Shown: positions 55,551 to 63,653 of the stretch, piece after piece
Position numbering within the stretch: position 1 is the stretch's first letter
How the letters are laid out: every line of letters starts with the position of its first letter
Translations under genes and position numbers: made by a program
Source: CAVXYG01 sp963766005
Lineage (GTDB): Bacteria > Actinomycetota > Actinomycetes > S36-B12 > GCA-2699445
Assembly: GCA_963766005.1 (NCBI GenBank)
Contig: CAVXYG010000009.1
Span: forward strand, 62,001-126,000
Length of the DNA stretch: 64,000 nucleotides
Direction: 5' to 3'
Notes under the pieces: model-generated
The model's input: only the letters and a program-made list of their open reading frames with translations
Told to the model about the DNA's origin: nothing
Databases searched by the model: none

Positions 55551-55712
55551 TCAGGCTCCCGGTGCCAGGCAACCGGCGGCGGCGCCCAGCACGACAGCGG
55601 CCCCGAAGGCGCCGGCGACGATCCTGGCGCGCAGCACTCCCCGCCGGCGCCGCTCGCGCCGGGTTTGGGCGAGCGCGATTCGAGTGCTCGTGGGCAGGTT
55701 CTCCTGCGTCAT
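55551..55712 (-). CDS. 53-residue single-helix membrane miniprotein
   Basis: A short frame from ATG 55712 to TGA 55551 encodes MTQENLPTSTRIALAQTRRE, then an Arg-rich stretch and one membrane helix (IVAGAFGAAVVLGAAAG) ending CLAPGA. Its ATG overlaps the kinase stop (ATGA), and the GTPase GTG follows its stop after two bases. This spacing within the operon is the main evidence that it is translated. Function unknown; it may link kinase or GTPase to the membrane. Confidence 0.55.
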   Translation of the reverse strand: MTQENLPTSTRIALAQTRRERRRRGVLRARIVAGAFGAAVVLGAAAGCLAPGA

Positions 55713-56866
55713 GCGTCCCCCCACGGCGCGGAGACGACGACCCCGGCGAAGTACCCGATCACCCAGCCCAGGATGACCGCGACCGCCAGCACGGCCACGA
55801 AGACGCCGAGCCGGTCGGCCAACTGATCCAGCGCATCATCGATCTTGGGCCGCAGTATCGCCCGCGCTTCGGGCACCGACCGCGCATCGGCCAGCCGCTT
55901 CTCCGGCAGCGGGATCGTCCGCGTGCCGCCGGTGACCTGGGTGCGCTCCGTGCGGTCGAGCTCCCACAGGATCTGCTCCAGCGTGGGCCGCTGGTCCGGC
56001 GAGCGGTCCAGGGCGTGGCGGACCAGCCGGCCGAGGGCCCCGTCGAGTTCCGGATCGACCGTGCACCGATGCAGCGCCCCGGACCAGTCGTCGGCGATCC
56101 CGACGATCGCAGGGCGACCGAGCATGGATTCGCCGACGACCAGTGCCCATTGGAAGACATCGGAAGCCATCCCCGCCTCGGCGCCGGACGCCTGCTCCGG
56201 GCTCATGTAGCGCGGAGTGCCCAGGGTGGTGCCCTGCCTGGTGATACGGGGGTCGCTGTCGGCCAGCGCGATGCCGAAGTCGACCAGGGTCGCCCCGCGG
56301 GTGTCGTGGATGATGATGTTCGCAGGCTTGACGTCGCGGTGCACGACCCCGGCCCGATGCACGTCGCGCAGCGCTTCGGCCAGGCCCCGCGCAATCCGGT
56401 AGCTGTCGCCGAGATCGCAGGGCTGATGGTCCTGCTCCTTGAGCACGTCGGCGAGCGTGGGCCCGTCCACGAACTCCTGGACCAAGTAGGGCCGGCCCTG
56501 CCAGATCCCCGAGCCGAGCACCTTCGCGACGCGGATGGAGCTGATCCGGGCCAGGTACTGGGCCTCTCTGCGGAACCGCTCGGCATCGTTGTACTGCCCG
56601 GCTCCGGCGACCTTCATGACGCACAGTTTCGACCGCGTCGGGGTGCGCGCGACGTAGACGTCGCTGAGGTGGAACCCGCTGATCCTGCCCAGCAACTCGT
56701 GCCCATCGATCCCTGTCGGATCATCCGACCGCAGACCGTCCAGCGGCCGGGCCGTGTCCGGTCGGGCACTGGTGGGCTCGTCGTCGGCCGTCGCCGATGC
56801 CTCCACTGCGCTGCTCCCCGTTGTTGTCTGGCTACTCCTGGCCAGTGTGGCACCTGCCGGTGACAC
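55709..56866 (-). CDS. Membrane-anchored Ser/Thr protein kinase
   Basis: A 385-residue Hanks-type kinase. The ATP lysine is in LCVMKVAGAG (near 82). The catalytic loop VVHRDVKPANIII (near 178) and TLVDFGIAL (near 196) are intact, followed by the activation segment GTPRYMSPEQASG. The first 45 residues are Ser/Thr/Ala-rich and probably disordered. After the kinase domain comes a short helix and a C-terminal membrane helix (about 357-380). There are no PASTA repeats, so it is not PknB. It heads the miniprotein-GTPase-GAP1 operon and is the probable regulator of that set. Confidence 0.88.
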   Translation of the reverse strand: MSPAGATLARSSQTTTGSSAVEASATADDEPTSARPDTARPLDGLRSDDPTGIDGHELLGRISGFHLSDVYVARTPTRSKLCVMKVAGAGQYNDAERFRREAQYLARISSIRVAKVLGSGIWQGRPYLVQEFVDGPTLADVLKEQDHQPCDLGDSYRIARGLAEALRDVHRAGVVHRDVKPANIIIHDTRGATLVDFGIALADSDPRITRQGTTLGTPRYMSPEQASGAEAGMASDVFQWALVVGESMLGRPAIVGIADDWSGALHRCTVDPELDGALGRLVRHALDRSPDQRPTLEQILWELDRTERTQVTGGTRTIPLPEKRLADARSVPEARAILRPKIDDALDQLADRLGVFVAVLAVAVILGWVIGYFAGVVVSAPWGDA

Positions 56867-56890
56867 AGCGGCGTCGTCGCCGGCACCGGA

Positions 56891-58318
56891 CTAGTGGAGC
56901 ATCTCGCCGAGGTGGTCCTGCGCGATGTCCCGGTGGCCGTCACGCAGCTGCACGTCCTCCTCGGCGGAACCGTAGTCGCCGTAGCCGTACCCGTAGGGGT
57001 TGCTGCGCGAGCCGACCGGTGCGCCGTTGAGCACGGTGCCCAGCAGGCGCGCGTCGACCCGGTGCAGCGCCTGGGCGGCCTGGGCGGCCTGGTCGGCCGT
57101 GGTCGCGCCATGGCGAGCAACCAGCAGTGCGCCGTCGGCCGCGGCCGCGACGATGGCCCCGTCGGCCACCGGCAGCAGCGGAGCCGAATCGAGCACGACG
57201 ACGTCGAAGCGGTCGGTCAGGGACGACAGGAGTGTCCGCAGCTGCTGGCTGCTGAGCAGTTCCGAGGGGTTCGGTGCGGGGGCGCCGGCAGGCAGCACGT
57301 GGAGCATCCCGCGACGCCACGGGATCAGCGCCTCGGGCAGCCCGACGACGCCGACCAGGGCATCGGTGAGGCCCACCGCGCTGTCGATGCCGAGCAGCTG
57401 GGCGGCTGCAGGTCGACGCAGGTCGGCCTCCACGAGGCAGACGGCTGCCCCGGCCTGGGCCATCGAGACGGCGAGGTTGCACGCGACAGTGGTTTTGCCC
57501 TCCCCCTGCCGAGGCGACGTGACCGCGATCACTCGGGGTTGGTGGTCCACGTCGACGTAGCGCAGATTGGTGCGCAGCGTCCGGTAGGCCTCGCCCCGGG
57601 GCGAGGAGCGGTCCAACGCCGCAAGAGGGGCATCCGAGGTGCTCGGGTCCACGCCGATGGACCCGAGCAGCGGGGCATCGGTGGCGTAGACGAGTGCGTC
57701 GCGGGACCGCACGGAGGTGTCGAGGCGCTCCCGCAGGACGGCCTGGCCGACTCCGATGCCGAAGCCGAGCAGCAGACCGAGCGCGAGGTTCACGCCGATG
57801 CGGGGTGAGACCGGTGCGGCCGGCGCCGAGGCCTGGAGCACCTGGGTCACCTTGACCGGGCTCGTACCGTTCTCCGGGGTCTCGATCGCCTCCACCGCGT
57901 CGGCGAGGTGGATCGCGGCCGAGTTCGCGATCGCCGCCGCCTGCGTCGGGTCCGGGCCGGTGGCAGTCACGGCCAGCAGCACCGTCTGCGGCGGGTTGGC
58001 GGCCGAGACCCGGCCAGCCAGGGCCTGCGGCGTGGTGTCCAGACCGAGGTCGGCAATGACCGGTGCCAGCACCTCCTCGGTGTCGACGATCCCCGTGTAG
58101 CTCTTCACCCGTTGCAGCGCGAAGTTCGCACCGCCGTAGACGGCCGTGCTGGAGTCGCCGCTGACGCCGCCGATCGCGACGAAGTTGTGCGCGGTTGCGG
58201 AGTAGACCTTCGTGGCGGCCAGGCTGTATGCCAGGGCCAGCATGCCGCCGAGCACAGCGCAGAGCACGATCGACAGCCAGCGCTTGCCTCCGATGCGCAG
58301 GACGTCCTGCAGTTCCAT
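56891..58318 (-). CDS. Wzz-domain polysaccharide biosynthesis tyrosine autokinase (BY-kinase)
   Basis: A 475-residue fusion of a Wzz/chain-length-determinant membrane domain and a bacterial tyrosine kinase. Two membrane helices (about 15-35 and 170-190) flank an extracellular part. The kinase has Walker A RQGEGKTTVACN (near 269), Walker A' LVEADLRRP (near 298) and Walker B VVLDSAPLL (near 371). The tail is Tyr/Gly-rich (NPYGYGYGDYG), where such kinases autophosphorylate. It normally controls exopolysaccharide length or export; no polysaccharide genes are in the window. It lies 87 bases after a paralogue. Confidence 0.9.
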   Translation of the reverse strand: MELQDVLRIGGKRWLSIVLCAVLGGMLALAYSLAATKVYSATAHNFVAIGGVSGDSSTAVYGGANFALQRVKSYTGIVDTEEVLAPVIADLGLDTTPQALAGRVSAANPPQTVLLAVTATGPDPTQAAAIANSAAIHLADAVEAIETPENGTSPVKVTQVLQASAPAAPVSPRIGVNLALGLLLGFGIGVGQAVLRERLDTSVRSRDALVYATDAPLLGSIGVDPSTSDAPLAALDRSSPRGEAYRTLRTNLRYVDVDHQPRVIAVTSPRQGEGKTTVACNLAVSMAQAGAAVCLVEADLRRPAAAQLLGIDSAVGLTDALVGVVGLPEALIPWRRGMLHVLPAGAPAPNPSELLSSQQLRTLLSSLTDRFDVVVLDSAPLLPVADGAIVAAAADGALLVARHGATTADQAAQAAQALHRVDARLLGTVLNGAPVGSRSNPYGYGYGDYGSAEEDVQLRDGHRDIAQDHLGEMLH

Positions 58319-58405
58319 GCGATCTCTCCGCGGCCCGGTAGCGGTCTGAATCCCGACAGTAGTGCAGTCGTTGGACGGCGGCCGGTGTTTGTCCGATTCG
58401 CCCGG

Positions 58406-59840
58406 CTAGGCCTTCGGGCCAGTCGTCAGGGGGTCGCGATCGTCGCCGGCGGCCTGGTTGTCCGTCGCTGGGCTGACGGAGCCGTACGCCGTACCCGTAG
58501 CCGTACCCGTACCCGTAGCCCCGCTTGCGCTCGGGGACGAAGTTCAGGACCACGCCGAGCAGTCGCGCGTCCACGCGCTCCAGGGCTTGCGCGGCATGCA
58601 GTGCCTGGTCGCGGGTCGTCTTGCCGTGTCTGGCGACCAGCAGGGCGCCGTCGGTGATCGAAGCAACGATGGCGCCGTCGGAGACCGGCAGCAGCGGGGC
58701 CGCGTCGAGCACGACGATGTCGAAGCGCTCCCGCAGCTCGGCGAGCAGGTTGCGCATCTGCTGGCTGGCGAGCAGCTCCGAGGGATTGGGGGGCGTGCTG
58801 CCAACGGGGAGGACGGTGAGCAGCCCGCGGTTCCAGGGCACGATGGCCTCGTCGAGCACCGCGGTCCCGGTCAGGACGTTGGTCAGTCCCACCGACGACT
58901 CCACGCCCATGTATTCGGCGACCTTCGGTCGACGCATGTCGGCTTCGATGAGGCAGACGGACTTCCCGGCCTGGGCGAGGGTAATCGCGAGGTTGCAGGC
59001 CGTCGTGGTCTTGCCCTCCGACGGCAGCGCCGAGGTGATGGCGACGATCCTCGGCGGATTGTCCACATCGACGTACTGGAGGTTGGTGCGGATCGTGCGG
59101 AACGCCTCGGAGCGTTGCGACTGCTGGTTCAAGGCCACCAGGGGCGTGGTCGCCGCATCCGGATCGAAGCCGATGTAGCCCAAGCTCACCCCGCCGGTGA
59201 TGGCGCCCAGCACGTCGGGGGTCTTCACGGAGGTGTCGAGCTGCTCCCGCAGGATCGCCTGGGCGAGGCCGACGCCGACGCCGAGCAGCAGACCGAGGGC
59301 CACGTTCACCAGGGTTCGCGGCGACACCGGGCTGGTCGGCTCCTGGGCGAACAGGATGGTGGAGACCTTCACCGGAGGGGCGCTGGCGCCTTCCGGCGTC
59401 TCGAGGGTTTGGATCTCCTCGGCGTACCGCGCTGCGACCGCATTCGCGATCGCCGTGATCTCGGCCGGATCGGTGCCGGTCACCTGCACGTTCAACAGGA
59501 CGGTCTGCGGCGGGTTGGATGCGGTCACCATGCCGGCGAGCTGCTCCGGGGTCAGGTCGAGCTCGAGTTCCTGGATCACGGGCGCGAGCACGGCCGGGGT
59601 GTCGACGACGCTGACGTAGCTCTTCACCCGTTGCAGCGCGAAGTTCGAACCGCTGTAGACCACCGACTGCGAGCCGTCCTCCGCGACGCCGCCGATTGCC
59701 ACGAAGTTCTGCGCTGTTGCTGTGTAGGTCTTGGTCGCGGTAAGGCTGTAGCCGGCGGCGAGGAGCCCGCCGATCACGGTGCATGCCAGGATCGAGACCC
59801 AGCGTTTGCGCACGATCCGCCAGTAGTCGCGGATGTCCAT
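58406..59840 (-). CDS. Second Wzz/BY-kinase paralogue, one frameshift near the C terminus
   Basis: Same architecture as its neighbour: MDIRDYWRIVRKRWVSILAC with helix one, a second helix near 175-195, Walker A LPSEGKTTTACNLAI (near 270), Walker A' LIEADMRRP and Walker B IVVLDAAPLLPVSDG. As sequenced, the tail runs off-frame after RGYGYGYGYGYG. Removing one base at 58489-58490 continues YGSVSPATDNQAAGDDRD and stops at 58406, giving 477 residues, almost the same as the 475-residue paralogue. The Tyr tail is encoded by hexanucleotide repeats. Confidence 0.87.
58491..58520. repeat. Hexanucleotide tandem repeat in the BY-kinase tyrosine tail
   Basis: Five consecutive hexamers, GTACCC or GTAGCC, encode alternating Gly-Tyr on the minus strand. 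Change by whole units would add or remove a tyrosine pair without shifting the frame. Confidence 0.8.
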
Positions 59841-59938
59841 CTCCCCCGCCTTTCACCCGTTGCGAAGAGGGCCAGCCTATGGGATGTAGGTCACATGCGG
59901 GTGCAGGCGGCCTGCTCCGGATCCGTCGGCCAGCCAGG

Positions 59939-61537
59939 TCAGGGCGAGTCCGGTGCCTGGTAGGTGCGCACCGCCCGCACGACGGCGGCGTCGAAGACCT
60001 CCCGCTCCGTTGCCGGATACGACCAGACGACATCGATGCGCTGGTCGCCGATGCGGTACTGCCGCCAGTAGTAGATGCCGCGCTCGGTGGTCAAGCCGGA
60101 CACCGTGAACCCATCGGCCTCGGCACGGGCGAGCGCGGGCTCACCGGCTGCGTCGGGACGCAGCGCCCGGGCCTCCTCCGGGGTCGCGGGCGCGGGCGCG
60201 CCCTCCCCCGACGTCGTGATCCGCAGGTTCCCGCCGGAGTTGGGATCAGTGAAGGTCGCGCCGTCTGGGGACGGGGCGGCGCGCAGGAACCAGGGCAGCT
60301 CCATCGTGATCGTGCCGCTCGGCGTGGCGATCTCCTCGGGGACGTAGCGGGCGCGGTCGACCTGCTCGGCGGTGATGCGCTGCGGCGTGCAGGAAGTGGC
60401 CGCGATGTCCCGCTCGACGCACCATTGCGTCGCGCCTGCGGAGGTGGCCCGGGCAACGGCAGCAACCGAGGTCCACGCTCGCGTGTCGCACCCCGGGGGC
60501 CGCGCCGCCTCGATGAGGACCGCCGTGCTGCCGAAACGGGCCCGCAGGCCCTCGTGGAACGCCATAACGGCGGCTTCGTCGATGCCCTCGGGCCCGTACT
60601 GCTCCGGTCCGCCGTCGGGGTAGCCCAGCCGGCCCGATGCATCGCTCAGGTCGGCCTGTGACTGTCCCAGGCAGAGGGTGCCGAAGGCAGGGACCCATGC
60701 CCCGGGGCTGAGCGACCGGATCGCCGCCCTGCTCGACGTCAGCGCCGCATCCAGGGCAGCGGTCGCCTTCGCCTCATCGACAGCCGCGGCCGCATCCTGG
60801 GACGCGGTCGCCGATGCCCCGGGGCTGGGGTCCGGTGCCGGGCTCGGATCCGGTGCCGGGCTCGCGCTGGCGGCCGACGCCGAGTCGGCGGCGGTCGCGG
60901 GTTCCGGTTCGGAGCCGCCGCCCACGCCGATGGCCAGCCCCACCCCGATCGCGACCGCGACGACCGCGGCTGCGGCGACCCGCAGTGGCATCGGGGAGCG
61001 ATCGGTCGTCGTCTCGGGAGCGTCGAAGTGGACGATCCCGGCATCGTCCTGCGGCATCGTCGCTGGGGCCGGCTGCTCCACGATCACCGTCAGCGTGATG
61101 GCCGGGAACGCCAGCCCGTCGACGACGGCGGCCGGGTAGTGCAGGTGCTGGCCGTCGGTCACGCCCGGGGGGAACTCCAGCTCGCGGGTCACCGCACCCG
61201 TCGGTGCGTCCTGGGTCCACGGCCAGCTGCATCCGAGGCGGGCCTGCTCCGGCGTGAGGTAGACCTTCCCCGCCAGCCGCGGGGCGTGCTCGGGCTCGGG
61301 CTCGGGGTCCAGCCCGGCGCGGTAGGCGTCGTACTCTGCGCGCGACCGGGGATCGACCAGCACGTCGCGAGCAGTCGTGAGCGCCGACGTCCACCGCTCG
61401 ACGGTGGGGTCGCCGGCATGGTCCTGGGGCCGGAGCAGTCGGAGCCGCTGGTCGTAGGCGGCAGTGATGCGCTCGCTGGTCGCGTCCGGCTCCACACCCA
61501 GCACCGCGTAGAGATCGCGGTCCCAACCTTGGCGCAT
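59939..61537 (-). CDS. J-domain-like membrane protein lacking HPD, with extracellular domain
   Basis: A 532-residue protein. Residues 4-70 look like a J domain (DLYAVLGVEPDATSERITAA, then RPRSRAEYDAYR-like LVDPRSRAEYDAYRAGL), but the HPD triad needed to stimulate Hsp70 is replaced by RPQD. A DnaJ-C-like beta region (VYLTPEQARLGCSWPW, FPPGVTDGQHLHYPAAVV) follows. A membrane helix (about 182-205) leads to a Ser/Pro/Ala linker and a C-terminal extracellular domain (about 280-532) with four Cys. It probably lacks Hsp70 activity and may act as a scaffold. Divergent from the helicase gene. Confidence 0.72.
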   Translation of the reverse strand: MRQGWDRDLYAVLGVEPDATSERITAAYDQRLRLLRPQDHAGDPTVERWTSALTTARDVLVDPRSRAEYDAYRAGLDPEPEPEHAPRLAGKVYLTPEQARLGCSWPWTQDAPTGAVTRELEFPPGVTDGQHLHYPAAVVDGLAFPAITLTVIVEQPAPATMPQDDAGIVHFDAPETTTDRSPMPLRVAAAAVVAVAIGVGLAIGVGGGSEPEPATAADSASAASASPAPDPSPAPDPSPGASATASQDAAAAVDEAKATAALDAALTSSRAAIRSLSPGAWVPAFGTLCLGQSQADLSDASGRLGYPDGGPEQYGPEGIDEAAVMAFHEGLRARFGSTAVLIEAARPPGCDTRAWTSVAAVARATSAGATQWCVERDIAATSCTPQRITAEQVDRARYVPEEIATPSGTITMELPWFLRAAPSPDGATFTDPNSGGNLRITTSGEGAPAPATPEEARALRPDAAGEPALARAEADGFTVSGLTTERGIYYWRQYRIGDQRIDVVWSYPATEREVFDAAVVRAVRTYQAPDSP

Positions 61538-61701
61538 GGCTCACCCCTTCGCGCGGTGCGAATGGCGCAAGCCTCGCACACAGGGCGGCTGCGCCGTGGC
61601 GGATTGCGGCGGCTCGACGCCGACGCCTCCTGCGAGGCCCGGGGTGCCGGGGGCTCCGGCGCGGAATAGGCTCCCGACCGGTCATGCGGGACCATCGAAC
61701 C

Positions 61702-63378
61702 ATGGCGGATTCCGACGCACTCACGTTCTCCGCGCTGGACTTGCACCCGGCGCTGCTCGCCTCGTTGGCCGCTCTCGGCTACGAGGAGCCCACACCGATC
61801 CAGGCCGAGGCGATCCCCCCGCTGATCGGCGGGGCGGATCTGCTCGGTCAGGCGGCGACGGGGACGGGCAAGACGGCTGCGTTCGCGCTGCCGATCCTGC
61901 AGAAGCTGGCCGACGCCGATCGCGGCACGGCGCCGAGCTCGCTGATCCTGGTCCCGACCCGGGAGCTGTGCATGCAGGTCTCCCAGGCGATGCACCGCTA
62001 TGGCCGCGAGCTCGGCGTGCGGGTGCTGCCGATCTACGGCGGTCAGCCCATCAGCCGGCAGCTGCGCGAGCTGAAGCATGGCGTGGATGTCGTGGTGGCC
62101 ACGCCCGGTCGAGCCGTCGACCACATCAACCGCGGCACCCTGCAGCTGGACAGCATCACCACGGTGGTCCTCGACGAGGCCGACGAGATGCTCGACATGG
62201 GCTTCGCCGAAGACCTCGAGACGATCTTGGACGCGACGCCGCGGGATCGGCAGACGGTCATGTTCTCGGCAACCATGCCCAGCCGCATCAACAAGATCGC
62301 CCGCACCCACCTGCGCGAGCCGTTGCGGATCGAGATCGGCCGGGTGGCAGAGATCGCCGGGACCATGCCCCGCGTGCAGCAGCGCGCCTACGTGGTGACC
62401 CGGGCGCAGAAGGCGGCGGCCCTCGGTCGGCTCCTGGACGTGGAGTCTCCGGCTGCGGCCTTCATCTTCTGCCGCACCCGCAGCGAAGTGGACGAGCTGG
62501 CCGAGTTGCTGGCCGGTCGCGGCTACCGCACCGAAGCGCTGCACGGCGGCATGGATCAGCACCAGCGCGACCGGGTGATGGGGCGGGTCCGATCCGGCGC
62601 AACGGACCTGCTCGTGGCCACCGACGTCGCCGCGCGCGGGCTGGACATCGACCACCTCACGCACGTCTTCAACTACGACGTGCCCTCGGCTCCGGAGGCC
62701 TACCAGCACCGCATCGGCCGGGTCGGCCGCGGCGGTCGGGAGGGCGTGGCGATCACGCTCGCCGAGCCCCGAGAGCATCGGATGCTCAAGACGATCGAAC
62801 GGGTCACCAAGCACTCGATCCCGATCGAGAAGGTCCCCTCGACGGCGGACCTGCGCGCCCGCCGGCTCGAGCTGACCCGCGCGCTGCTGCACGAGATCCT
62901 GCTGGCGGACGACACCGAGCAGTACCGAGTCGTCGTGGAGAGCCTGACCGACGAGTTCGACGTGGTGCAGGTGGCGATGGCGGCGGTGCAGGCCGCGCAC
63001 GTCGCGACGCGCGGTGCGGAGGAGGACCAGCAGGAGATCCGTGACGCCAGCCCGACGTCGTCGACCAAGCGCCCGGGTCGCGCCGATCCGCCGCAGGGCG
63101 GCGGGAAACCCCGGGCCGGTCAGCGCCGCGGCGCGATGACGAGGCTGTTCATCGGGGCCGGCCGCCAGGCCGGGGTGCGTCCGCAGGACATCGTGGGCGC
63201 CATCGCCAACGAGACCTCCCTGAGCGGCCGCGACGTCGGCTCGATCCAGTTGTCCGATCGGTTCTCGCTGGTGGAGGTTCCCGCGCAGGCTGCCCACGAG
63301 GTCATCACGGCGCTGAACAACACCAGGCTCAAGGGCAACAAGGTCCGGGTCCGCAAGGACGCCGGGCGACAGGGCTGA
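61702..63378 (+). CDS. DEAD-box ATP-dependent RNA helicase with DbpA-like C-terminal domain
   Basis: A 558-residue CsdA/DeaD-type helicase that remodels RNA, often at low temperature or during ribosome assembly. Motifs: Q motif GYEEPTPIQAEAI, AATGTGKTAAF (I), PTRELCMQV (Ia), TPGRAVDH (Ib), VLDEADEML (II), FSATMP (III), HGGMDQHQRD (IV), TDVAARGLDI (V) and HRIGRVGRGG (VI). A basic linker (about 460-480) leads to a DbpA-type RNA-binding domain (TRLFIGAGRQAGVRPQDIVG). ATG 61702 is used; ATG 61684 is possible. Confidence 0.93.
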   Translation: MADSDALTFSALDLHPALLASLAALGYEEPTPIQAEAIPPLIGGADLLGQAATGTGKTAAFALPILQKLADADRGTAPSSLILVPTRELCMQVSQAMHRYGRELGVRVLPIYGGQPISRQLRELKHGVDVVVATPGRAVDHINRGTLQLDSITTVVLDEADEMLDMGFAEDLETILDATPRDRQTVMFSATMPSRINKIARTHLREPLRIEIGRVAEIAGTMPRVQQRAYVVTRAQKAAALGRLLDVESPAAAFIFCRTRSEVDELAELLAGRGYRTEALHGGMDQHQRDRVMGRVRSGATDLLVATDVAARGLDIDHLTHVFNYDVPSAPEAYQHRIGRVGRGGREGVAITLAEPREHRMLKTIERVTKHSIPIEKVPSTADLRARRLELTRALLHEILLADDTEQYRVVVESLTDEFDVVQVAMAAVQAAHVATRGAEEDQQEIRDASPTSSTKRPGRADPPQGGGKPRAGQRRGAMTRLFIGAGRQAGVRPQDIVGAIANETSLSGRDVGSIQLSDRFSLVEVPAQAAHEVITALNNTRLKGNKVRVRKDAGRQG

Positions 63379-63582
63379 GGGCCATCCCGTCACCAACACC
63401 CGCTGCGGGCCTTCCAGGGTGACTCCGAGGCCGTAGTCGAAGGCACTCGCGTCGTTGTCGCCGGGACGAAACGGCGTGCCCGGTCATCGCCAACGCAGAC
63501 CCGGCCGCAGGGAATGGGCTCGCCGCCGCATCGGCAGCGCGTCAGCGGAGGCGGCTGTGGTCCTCACGTTGTGGCACCGGAT

Positions 63583-63601
63583 CACCTTACGGCGTAAGGT
63601 G
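63583..63601. promoter_or_regulatory. TetR-type palindromic operator upstream of the alcohol dehydrogenase
   Basis: CACCTTAC-GGC-GTAAGGTG is a perfect 8+3+8 palindrome of the TetR type, 53 bases before the start codon. TAAGGT (63595-63600) inside it could be the -10 hexamer. No TetR gene is visible in the window. Confidence 0.6.
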
Positions 63602-63653
63602 GGCTCTCGGCAGTGGCCAAACGATGGACGGCCACCAGGGAAGGACGACGCCG

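Noticed and set aside
63379..63653. Possible Cys-rich small protein on the minus strand
   Set aside because: A CRCGGEPIPCGRVC-like stretch is seen, but the frame breaks in a way not fixed by removing one base and there is no clear start; too weak to list.
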